From Limnohabitans sp. MORI2 (GTDB taxonomy: Bacteria; Pseudomonadota; Gammaproteobacteria; Burkholderiales; Burkholderiaceae_C): 64,000 bases of DNA. The stretch covers positions 1,488,001-1,552,000 of the forward strand of contig NZ_AP027058.1 of the NCBI RefSeq assembly GCF_027925025.1, given 5' to 3'. Of the stretch, positions 54,202-64,000 are shown in pieces; position 1 is the stretch's first letter, and every line of letters begins with the position of its first letter. Under the pieces are notes generated by a model, which was given only the letters and a program-made list of their open reading frames with translations, had not been told where the DNA came from and searched no databases. The position numbers and the translations under genes are program-made.

Positions 54202-54987
54202 GTGCTGCGCTTTAAAAATCTTGGCAGCGGGAGCTCAGGCAACGCCACGTTAGTAGAAGCGCGAAGTGGCGTCCACACCACTCGCTTACTCATTGACTGC
54301 GGCCTTCGGCTGCGCGAACTTGAGGTTCGCCTGATTGAAGCAGGCACCTGTGTCGAAGAGATCGATGGCATCTTCATCACCCATGAACATGGAGATCACA
54401 TCGGCTGCGCGCGTAGTTTGACAAAACGATACGCTAAACCATTGTGGATGAGTCAAGGAACATGGCTAACCATTTCAAACGAGACGTGGCAGCCCTTTGA
54501 GCACATGGTGCGCTATGCAAAAGATGGTTGTGCTATCGAAATAGGCGCCTTACAGGCGATGCCCTTCACGGTGCCACATGACGCTAGGGAACCGCTCCAA
54601 CTACGCTGTAACGATGGGAATCGTCACTTAGGCGTTGTGACCGACTTGGGTCATGCTTCCTCGCATGTGGTTGATGCTCTACAAGGGTGCCATGCACTCT
54701 TGCTTGAGGCCAACCACGATCCAGCACTTTTAGAAGCATCGGCGTACCCTAATTTTTTAAAGCAACGCGTCGCTGGTCCTTGGGGACACCTAGCCAATCA
54801 GGCCGCGGCTGAATTGCTCGCTCGTATTCAACACCCTAAGCTGAAGCACGTTCAAGCCGCACACTTGAGCGAACGCAACAATACGCCTGCATTAGCACGT
54901 TTGAGCTTGAGCGAGGCTTTAGGGTGCGCACCAGAAGACATTGATGTCGCTGACCCAATCGATGGCTCTCATTGGATTGAGGTCTAA
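54202..54987 (+). CDS. Metallo-beta-lactamase fold hydrolase (YycJ/WalJ-like)
   Basis: A 261-residue MBL protein with the zinc motif H61-E-H63-G-D65-H66 in ITHEHGDHIG. The N-terminal FKNLGSGSSGNATLVEA is typical of the YycJ/RNase-like group. Such proteins are phosphodiesterases or nucleases (exonucleases at 5' DNA ends in some bacteria); the substrate is not known. The start is GTG at 54202, 23 bases after bamC. Cotranscription with dapA-bamC is likely. A bidirectional terminator follows. Confidence 0.85.
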   Translation: MLRFKNLGSGSSGNATLVEARSGVHTTRLLIDCGLRLRELEVRLIEAGTCVEEIDGIFITHEHGDHIGCARSLTKRYAKPLWMSQGTWLTISNETWQPFEHMVRYAKDGCAIEIGALQAMPFTVPHDAREPLQLRCNDGNRHLGVVTDLGHASSHVVDALQGCHALLLEANHDPALLEASAYPNFLKQRVAGPWGHLANQAAAELLARIQHPKLKHVQAAHLSERNNTPALARLSLSEALGCAPEDIDVADPIDGSHWIEV

Positions 54988-55017
54988 AAAAAAACCGCAT
55001 ACCGAATTAGCCATGAA

Positions 55018-55041
55018 AAAAGCCACCCACAGGTGGCTTTT
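55018..55041. terminator. Bidirectional rho-independent terminator
   Basis: AAAAGCCACC (55018-55027), loop CACA and GGTGGCTTTT (55032-55041) form a 10-bp stem with T-runs on both strands, between the convergent MBL and lipoprotein genes. Confidence 0.9.
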
Positions 55042-55061
55042 GCAGTCAGTTCGAAAACTGA

Positions 55062-55238
55062 TTACTTGCTGGCAGCGTCAGAAGCTGGTGCAGCGGCTTC
55101 AGAAGCAGCAGCAGAAGCGGCTTCAACTGGAGCAGAAGCTGCAGCAGGAGCGGCTTCAACAGCAGGAGCTTCTTTTTTGCCGCAAGCGACGAGAGCGGCA
55201 GCAGCCAACAAAGATGCCAACAGGATTGACTTGTTCAT
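55062..55238 (-). CDS. Small Ala-rich lipoprotein
   Basis: A 58-residue protein with lipoprotein signal (SILLASLLAAAALVAC), then GKKEAP and a tail made almost only of Ala, Ser, Glu and Pro. The ATG at 55238 has an AAGGA site 8 bases upstream. Such peptides (lpp-like or toxin-linked) are abundant in Burkholderiales but not assigned a function. It has an unusually elaborate promoter and a roughly 94-base leader with hairpins. Confidence 0.75.
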   Translation of the reverse strand: MNKSILLASLLAAAALVACGKKEAPAVEAAPAAASAPVEAASAAASEAAAPASDAASK

Positions 55239-55266
55239 TTCGATATTCCTTAAAGGGGGATGAAAA

Positions 55267-55282
55267 CAATTTCCGGAAATTG
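55267..55282. promoter_or_regulatory. 16-bp perfect palindrome in the lipoprotein leader
   Basis: CAATTTCC followed by its exact complement GGAAATTG, in the transcribed leader of the small lipoprotein. It would form an 8-bp hairpin with no loop in RNA, or serve as a protein operator in DNA. Confidence 0.5.
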
Positions 55283-55283
55283 C

Positions 55284-55299
55284 TGTGGTTTGCACCACA
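55284..55299. promoter_or_regulatory. Second leader hairpin of the small lipoprotein
   Basis: TGTGG (55284-55288) and CCACA (55295-55299) flank a six-base loop, adjacent to the preceding palindrome. Together they make a two-hairpin 5' leader. Confidence 0.4.
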
Positions 55300-55336
55300 A
55301 CCGAGCAGATGGACTCGAGCCCGCCAACTCAGACTT

Positions 55337-55367
55337 CAATTATAGGGTAAATCCTATAATTGTTCAA
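55337..55367 (-). promoter_or_regulatory. Promoter of the small lipoprotein with overlapping 26-bp operator palindrome
   Basis: On the minus strand TTGAAC (55367-55362), 17 bases, and a perfect TATAAT (55344-55339). The spacer and -10 are covered by a perfect inverted repeat: CAATTATAGG (55337-55346), six bases, then its complement (55353-55362). A protein bound there would compete with RNA polymerase. The predicted start leaves a roughly 94-base leader. Confidence 0.65.
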
Positions 55368-55401
55368 AAACAATGTCAGTTACGCGTCAATCTCACTAAA
55401 T

Positions 55402-56532
55402 TTAGTTTTTACCGTGCAACCAACCATCGTCACACCACTCCATCAGCAGGCTTAAAGCCTCAGAACTGGCATTTTTGAGCTCATCCTCTGTTAACTCTCG
55501 GCAATCTGCCAAACGGCGCATCAGCGCCGCATCCCGGCCTGCGGCTCGCCAACTGTCCCCATTCAGGAAGATATGGTGATCGTCGTACATCATCTTGCTT
55601 CGTCGGTCTAAACGCACAGAGACCAGTCGATCGGGCATCTCCCCCATCTCAAACCAGACATTGGCTTTGGGCTCTGTCAAATACTCGCCCAAAGCACGTT
55701 GAAGAGATTTAGGATCTTTTAACGATTTTTGCAACGCATTTTTTGCAAAATCAATCAATCCCTCAGGCATGGCCGCTGGCTTTGCAACAGCTGGTTGCGA
55801 AGCATCTTTGTACAAATCGCAGCCAACCGCATCTTCCGCGCCTTCGCTCAAGCGGACCAACAGTTCACGTGCCAAATCGCCGGCTTGAGGCACACGAAAC
55901 CCAATCGAGTAGGTCATGCACTCACCTTGTGCAATGCCATCGTGTGCGTAGCGCGGCGGCAAGTACAGCATGTCACCGGGGTTGAGCACCCAATCATGTT
56001 CGGGCTTGAAATTCGCCAAAATCTTCAGCGGCATATCGGGCACCAAGGACAAATCTTTTTGCCGACCAATGCGCCAGCGGCGCTGGCCGTGGGCTTGCAA
56101 CAAAAACACGTCATAGCTGTCAAAGTGCGGCCCTACACCGCCGCCTTCAGTGGCGTAGCTAATCATGACATCGTCTAGACGGGCGTCTGGGATGAAGCGA
56201 AATTGCTGCATCAAAGCAGCCACACGGTCGTCGTGCAAATCCACGCCTTGCACCAACAAAGTCCAGTCGCGGTCGGTGAGCTTGGGGATTGCGCGGCGTT
56301 TGAACGGGCCGCGCTGCATTTGCCAGTCGCGTTTGCCGCCATTGGAGCCAATCACCAAGCGAGATTCGACCTCGTTGTGTTCGGCCAAGTCGAACAGCTC
56401 AGGACGGCTGAGCAAGGCTTTGAATTCCGGAATGGCCTGGCGTACCAGCAAAGGTTTGCGCTGCCAATAAGTGCTCATAAATTCGGCGGGGCTGATGCCG
56501 CCGAGCAGGGTCAGGGGTTTATTCACATGCAT
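55402..56532 (-). CDS. roxA: JmjC/cupin oxygenase acting on ribosomal protein L16 (RoxA/YcfD-like)
   Basis: A 376-residue 2-oxoglutarate/Fe(II) oxygenase that hydroxylates an Arg of L16. The metal triad H136-x-D138 (GPHFDSYDVF) and H197 (PRYAHDGIA) sits on a cupin core, followed by the dimerising and winged-helix C-terminal domains typical of YcfD. The ATG at 56532 is used; the longer in-frame extension overlaps the divergent gene and is unlike the family. Its start is only 19 bases from the divergent SlyD-like gene. Confidence 0.88.
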   Translation of the reverse strand: MHVNKPLTLLGGISPAEFMSTYWQRKPLLVRQAIPEFKALLSRPELFDLAEHNEVESRLVIGSNGGKRDWQMQRGPFKRRAIPKLTDRDWTLLVQGVDLHDDRVAALMQQFRFIPDARLDDVMISYATEGGGVGPHFDSYDVFLLQAHGQRRWRIGRQKDLSLVPDMPLKILANFKPEHDWVLNPGDMLYLPPRYAHDGIAQGECMTYSIGFRVPQAGDLARELLVRLSEGAEDAVGCDLYKDASQPAVAKPAAMPEGLIDFAKNALQKSLKDPKSLQRALGEYLTEPKANVWFEMGEMPDRLVSVRLDRRSKMMYDDHHIFLNGDSWRAAGRDAALMRRLADCRELTEDELKNASSEALSLLMEWCDDGWLHGKN

Positions 56533-56551
56533 CGTGCGACAATTTTGCCCT

Positions 56552-57076
56552 ATGGAAATTACACAACACTGCGTGGTCGGCTTAACTTGGACCTTGAAAG
56601 ACACTTTGGGCGAAGTGCTCGATGAATTAGACAGCCCAGTTGAATTTTTAGTGGGTGGCGATGACCTGCTGGCCAAGATCGAAGAAGCCCTGCAAGGCCA
56701 CAGCGTGGGAGACCACATCGACTTGCAACTCGAACCCGAGGAAGCCTTCGGCGACTATGACGAAAACTTGGTGTTTTTAGAAGCGCGTTCGCGCTTTCCG
56801 AAAGAGCTGGAAGAAGGCCACACGCTTGAAGGGCACGCGCTGCCACAAGGCTGCAACCCAGATGCACCGCAAGATTTGCTCTACACCGTCACCGAGATCT
56901 ACCCAGAACACGTGGTGCTTGACGGCAACCACCCGCTCGCGGGAATTGCCATTCGCATTCACCTCGATGTGCAGGCTGTGCGTGAAGCCACGCAAGAGGA
57001 ACTTGAGCGCGGCACTTTAGGGACAGGCTTCTTCAAAATTGAGCCGCAAGCACCGGGTAGCGATCTGTTGCACTGA
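56552..57076 (+). CDS. SlyD-like FKBP-type peptidyl-prolyl isomerase
   Basis: A 174-residue FKBP with an inserted-flap (IF) region. The core has DELDSPVEFLVGGDDLLAKIEEALQG and the acidic LEPEEAFGDYDENLVFLEARSRFP. The catalytic/IF order matches SlyD. The His-rich metal-binding tail of E. coli SlyD is missing. The ATG at 56552 is chosen over in-frame codons that lie inside the divergent roxA. Cytoplasmic, with prolyl isomerase and chaperone activity expected. Confidence 0.83.
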   Translation: MEITQHCVVGLTWTLKDTLGEVLDELDSPVEFLVGGDDLLAKIEEALQGHSVGDHIDLQLEPEEAFGDYDENLVFLEARSRFPKELEEGHTLEGHALPQGCNPDAPQDLLYTVTEIYPEHVVLDGNHPLAGIAIRIHLDVQAVREATQEELERGTLGTGFFKIEPQAPGSDLLH

Positions 57077-57094
57077 GATCTATCTCTGCACATC

Positions 57095-57121
57095 AAAAAA
57101 GCAGCCCGAGAGCTGCTTTTT
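57095..57121. terminator. Bidirectional rho-independent terminator
   Basis: GCAGC (57101-57105), a six-base loop and GCTGC (57112-57116), flanked by six A and five T, lie between the convergent SlyD-like and dut genes. Confidence 0.85.
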
Positions 57122-57152
57122 GTTGGGCTCTTAACTTCGCATTGCCAACGTT

Positions 57153-57602
57153 TTACTTCTTACCGGTCGAGCCATAACCGCCCTCGCCGCGCTCGGTCGC
57201 GCCCGCAAACTCATTCACCACATTGAACTGGGCTTGCACCACTGGCACGATGACCAACTGCGCTAAACGCTCCATGGGTTCCAGTGTGAATGCCACATCG
57301 CTGCGGTTCCAAGCGCTGACCATGAGCTGGCCTTGGTAATCGCTGTCAATCAAGCCCACCAAATTACCCAACACGATGCCGTGCTTATGACCGAGGCCTG
57401 AGCGAGGCAAGATAAGCGCAGCATACGCAGGGTCGGCCAAATGAATGGCGATGCCCGTTGGCACCAATTGCCAAGCGTTAGGTTCGAGCGTGATGGGTGC
57501 ATCCAAACAAGCACGTAAATCTAAGCCAGCGCTGCCAGGTGTGGCGTATTGCGGCAGCTGTTCAGCCATGCGGGGATCGAGAATTTTGACGTCGAGTTTC
57601 AT
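57153..57602 (-). CDS. dut: Deoxyuridine 5'-triphosphate nucleotidohydrolase (dUTPase)
   Basis: A 149-residue trimeric dUTPase that makes dUMP and keeps uracil out of DNA. Motifs I-V are visible: [39 protein letters not shown], and the C-terminal [13 protein letters not shown]. Length is normal. The gene starts 32 bases after coaBC on the same strand, the usual pairing in this group. The ATG is 57602. Confidence 0.95.
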   Translation of the reverse strand: MKLDVKILDPRMAEQLPQYATPGSAGLDLRACLDAPITLEPNAWQLVPTGIAIHLADPAYAALILPRSGLGHKHGIVLGNLVGLIDSDYQGQLMVSAWNRSDVAFTLEPMERLAQLVIVPVVQAQFNVVNEFAGATERGEGGYGSTGKK

Positions 57603-57634
57603 AGTGCTTCAAATGAAAAATTGAGTGTGAAAAA

Positions 57635-60565
<2,931 letters not shown>

Positions 60566-60585
60566 TTTTCAAAGGAATGCACGCC

Positions 60586-61443
60586 ATGAAACTTTGTGGA
60601 TTTGATGTCGGCCTCGACCAGCGTTTCTTTTTGATCGCAGGCACCTGCTCGATCGAAGGCTTGGAAATGTCCATTGACGTGGCCGGCCAACTCAAAGAGA
60701 TCTGCTCTGGTTTGGGCATCCCGCTGATCTACAAAGGCTCGTTCGACAAGGCCAACCGCTCGTCTGGCAACACCAAACGCGGCGTGGGTATCGATGCGGG
60801 CCTGAAAATTTTGGATGAAGTGCGTCGCCAATTGCACCTACCCATACTCACCGATGTGCATGACGAGTCGCAAGTCAAAACCGTAGCCAGCGTGGTCGAC
60901 GTGTTGCAAACGCCTGCGTTCTTGTGCCGCCAGACTGATTTCATTCGTGCTGTCGCGCAATCAGGCAAACCCGTGAACATCAAAAAGGGCCAGTTCTTGG
61001 CCCCTTGGGACATGAAAAACGTCATCGACAAAGCCCGCGCCGCTGCACGCGAAGCTGGCTTGCCCGAAGACAACTTCTTGGCCTGCGAACGCGGTGTGAG
61101 CTTTGGCTACAACAACCTCGTGGCAGACATGGTGAGCTTGGCTGAGATGCGCAAGTCAGGCGCCCCTGTGGTGTTTGACGTGACCCACTCGGTGCAAAAG
61201 CCAGGCGGCCAAGGCACCAGCAGCGGCGGTGCGCGCGAGATGGTGCCCGTTCTGGCCCGTGCAGGTGTGGCCGCAGGTGTGGCAGGCCTCTTCATGGAAA
61301 CCCACCCTCGCCCCTCAGAGGCTTGGTCGGACGGCCCCAACGCCGTGCCCTTGAACAAAATGAAAGCTTTGTTGGAAACATTGGTTGAACTCGACGCCGT
61401 GACCAAAAAGCACCCCTTCTTAGAAAACAACTTTGAGGCCTGA
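60586..61443 (+). CDS. kdsA: 3-deoxy-8-phosphooctulonate synthase (metal-dependent type)
   Basis: A 285-residue enzyme that condenses PEP with arabinose-5-phosphate to KDO-8-phosphate for LPS. The N-terminal IAGTCSIEG carries Cys21, the residue of the metal-dependent class, where the E. coli-type enzyme has Asn. Other signatures are [11 protein letters not shown] and the late [11 protein letters not shown] start at ATG 60586, 10 bases after AAAGGA; the ATG three codons earlier is too close to that site. It lies between pyrG and eno in a common arrangement. Confidence 0.93.
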   Translation: MKLCGFDVGLDQRFFLIAGTCSIEGLEMSIDVAGQLKEICSGLGIPLIYKGSFDKANRSSGNTKRGVGIDAGLKILDEVRRQLHLPILTDVHDESQVKTVASVVDVLQTPAFLCRQTDFIRAVAQSGKPVNIKKGQFLAPWDMKNVIDKARAAAREAGLPEDNFLACERGVSFGYNNLVADMVSLAEMRKSGAPVVFDVTHSVQKPGGQGTSSGGAREMVPVLARAGVAAGVAGLFMETHPRPSEAWSDGPNAVPLNKMKALLETLVELDAVTKKHPFLENNFEA

Positions 61444-61475
61444 GTGCCAAGCACACAGCCGAAAACCTTTTTTAA

Positions 61476-62783
<1,308 letters not shown>

Positions 62784-62792
62784 TCACGCGTG

Positions 62793-63065
62793 ATGTTGCG
62801 ACCACTCCACCTCGTGCTGATTGCCCTGCTGCTTGTGCTGCAGGGCCAGCTGTGGTTTGGTCGCGGCAGCATCCCTGACGTGATGCGCCTGCGTCAGACC
62901 TTAAAAGAACAAAATCAGCAGAACGCTGCTGCGCAGCTGGCCAACGACCGCCTCAGCGCTGAACTCCATGACCTCAAAGACGGTCTGGAAATGGTCGAAG
63001 AGCGCGCCCGCTCTGAAATCGGCATGGTCAAGCCGAATGAAGTCTTCGTGCAAATCGCGAAGTGA
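62793..63065 (+). CDS. ftsB: Cell division protein FtsB
   Basis: A 90-residue bitopic divisome protein with an N-terminal TM (HLVLIALLLVLQGQLWFG), then the coiled coil MRLRQTLKEQNQQNAAAQLAN and the family tail ERARSEIGMVKPNEVFVQI. It bridges FtsL and FtsQ at the septum. A GTG three bases upstream (62790) is an alternative start. Its stop overlaps the start of pnuC (63062-63065), so translation is coupled. Confidence 0.92.
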   Translation: MLRPLHLVLIALLLVLQGQLWFGRGSIPDVMRLRQTLKEQNQQNAAAQLANDRLSAELHDLKDGLEMVEERARSEIGMVKPNEVFVQIAK

Positions 63066-63676
63066 CCGAACTCCTTTTCTCGACCGCATTCACCCTTTGG
63101 GGCCTCGACACTTCTTGGCTTGAGCTCATCGCTGTGCTACTGGCCTTCGCGATGATTGTGTGCAACATCGTTGAATTGCATTGGGGTTGGCCTTTGGCCG
63201 CTATCAGCTCTGTGCTGTATTTCTTTTTGTTTTGGAGCCAACGCTTGTACGGCGACGCGCTGCTGCAAGTGCTATTCGTCGTCTTGGCTCTTTGGGGCTG
63301 GTCCGTGTGGCTGCGCGGCGTAGAGGGCGCGCCCTTACCCGTCACCCGCATGCCTGCGCGCCAGCGCTTCAACTTAGCTTGGATGGGCAGTTTGCTATGG
63401 CTAAGCACGGGAGCCGTGCTGCTGAACTTCACCGACACCGATGTGCCTTGGTGGGATGCCTTCCCCACTGCCTTCAGCTTGGTCGGCCAATATTTGCTGG
63501 CACACAAGCGCTTGGAAAATTGGGCGGTTTGGATCATCGTCAACATCGTCGCCGCTGGGTTGTTTGCGTGGAAAGGTCTGTGGCTCACCACGCTGCTCTA
63601 CCTCGTGTTCATTGCGCTCAGTGCGGTAGGCTGGCGCACTTGGCGCAAGCATGTCCAAGAGGAAGCGAGAGCATGA
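63062..63676 (+). CDS. pnuC: Nicotinamide riboside transporter PnuC
   Basis: A 204-residue inner-membrane protein of about seven hydrophobic helices. The PnuC signatures IVCNIVELHWGWPLAAISSV and WDAFPTAFSLVGQYLLAHK fit the SWEET-like fold. It imports nicotinamide riboside for NAD salvage. It starts at GTG, overlapping the ftsB stop, and its own stop overlaps the ATG of the NadR-like kinase (63673-63676). The overlap chain makes a coupled NAD-salvage cassette in an eno-ftsB context. Confidence 0.9.
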   Translation: MTELLFSTAFTLWGLDTSWLELIAVLLAFAMIVCNIVELHWGWPLAAISSVLYFFLFWSQRLYGDALLQVLFVVLALWGWSVWLRGVEGAPLPVTRMPARQRFNLAWMGSLLWLSTGAVLLNFTDTDVPWWDAFPTAFSLVGQYLLAHKRLENWAVWIIVNIVAAGLFAWKGLWLTTLLYLVFIALSAVGWRTWRKHVQEEARA

Positions 63677-64000
63677 AGATTGCGCTGCTCGGTGCTGAAA
63701 GCACAGGCAAGTCACAGCTGGCGCATGACCTGTGCGCACAGTTGCAGCAATCGGGTTTGGCGGTACACCGCGTGGACGAATACCTGCGTGAATGGTGTGA
63801 CATCCATCAGCGCACACCGCGTCAAGACGAACAGTTACACATCGTCGAAACACAAATGGCACGGGTACTCGCAGCGCCAGCGGATGCCGTGGTGATTGCA
63901 GACACCACACCGTTGATGACGGCTGTCTACAGTCAAATGTTGTTCAACGATGACAGCTTGAATGCCTTGGCCTTGGCGCATCAAGCGGTGTATGACGTCA
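63673..64000 (+). CDS. NadR-like ribosylnicotinamide kinase / AAA ATPase (partial)
   Basis: The first 109 residues of a P-loop protein cut by the window edge. The Walker A GAESTGKS (7-14) matches the NadR kinase-domain form. The segment DAVVIADTTPLMTAVYS likely follows the substrate loop. Its ATG overlaps the pnuC stop, which makes phosphorylation of imported nicotinamide riboside the probable role. The end of the gene is not in the window. Confidence 0.82.
   Translation, partial: MKIALLGAESTGKSQLAHDLCAQLQQSGLAVHRVDEYLREWCDIHQRTPRQDEQLHIVETQMARVLAAPADAVVIADTTPLMTAVYSQMLFNDDSLNALALAHQAVYDV

Overview
The window is a chromosomal segment of a betaproteobacterium, most likely Burkholderiales/Comamonadaceae (Limnohabitans/Rhodoferax-like). 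The evidence is the gene content: two Bug/TctC binding proteins, PHB phasin, PrpE, a pyruvate dehydrogenase cluster whose E3 carries its own lipoyl domain, pyrG-kdsA-eno-ftsB order and dapA-bamC. Non-ATG starts are frequent and genes are densely packed. I see no rRNA, tRNA, CRISPR array or insertion sequence, and no gene-free stretch over 300 bases.

Layout. 1-9330: propionyl-CoA synthetase, isochorismatase-family hydrolase, NlpC/P60 protein, a pseudouridine-synthase-like protein that seems to have lost its catalytic Asp, an acyl-CoA synthetase, a VOC protein, an MFS carrier, DusC and a GNAT. 9364-14492: a tight seven-gene run with a J-domain protein, three unrecognised acidic proteins, a DTW-domain tRNA modifier, a circularly permuted YlqF-type GTPase and an RNase D-like exonuclease. 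14598-19130: FAH-family hydrolase, two Bug proteins, a ModA-like protein without signal peptide and an unknown protein. 19212-23373: an AT-richer accessory island. It holds a MazG-like NTP pyrophosphohydrolase cotranscribed with an 814-residue nuclease/helicase/LexA-peptidase fusion, and a divergent Fic protein with repeated operator-like sequences at its start codon.

23450-29662 encodes LpdA, AceF and AceE of pyruvate dehydrogenase. It is divergent from a PAS histidine kinase and FixJ-type regulator (29814-32962) across a 49-bp nested inverted repeat. 33042-43419: folD, M3 oligopeptidase, SDR, rpiA, pyrD, a NlpC/P60 lipoprotein, phasin with a palindromic operator, a phospholipase D-like nuclease, MFS, a DnaQ-like exonuclease and two paralogous small exported proteins. 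43456-50041: amidase, DCC protein, a zinc-ribbon protein, parC and parE; parE has a LexA-box match upstream. 50183-54987: MFS, a small membrane protein, a methyltransferase, dapA, bamC and an MBL hydrolase. 55062-58849: a small lipoprotein with an elaborate palindromic promoter and leader, ribosomal L16 oxygenase, SlyD-like PPIase, dut and coaBC. 58919-64000: pyrG, kdsA, eno, ftsB, pnuC and a truncated NadR-like kinase.

Most of the window is housekeeping: central carbon and PDH, nucleotide, lysine and LPS precursors, RNA modification and envelope. The most unusual part is the 19212-23373 island. Its helicase carries every visible element of a LexA-like autoproteolysis cassette fused to a nuclease-helicase, beside an NTP pyrophosphohydrolase, which suggests a damage- or phage-triggered defence module.
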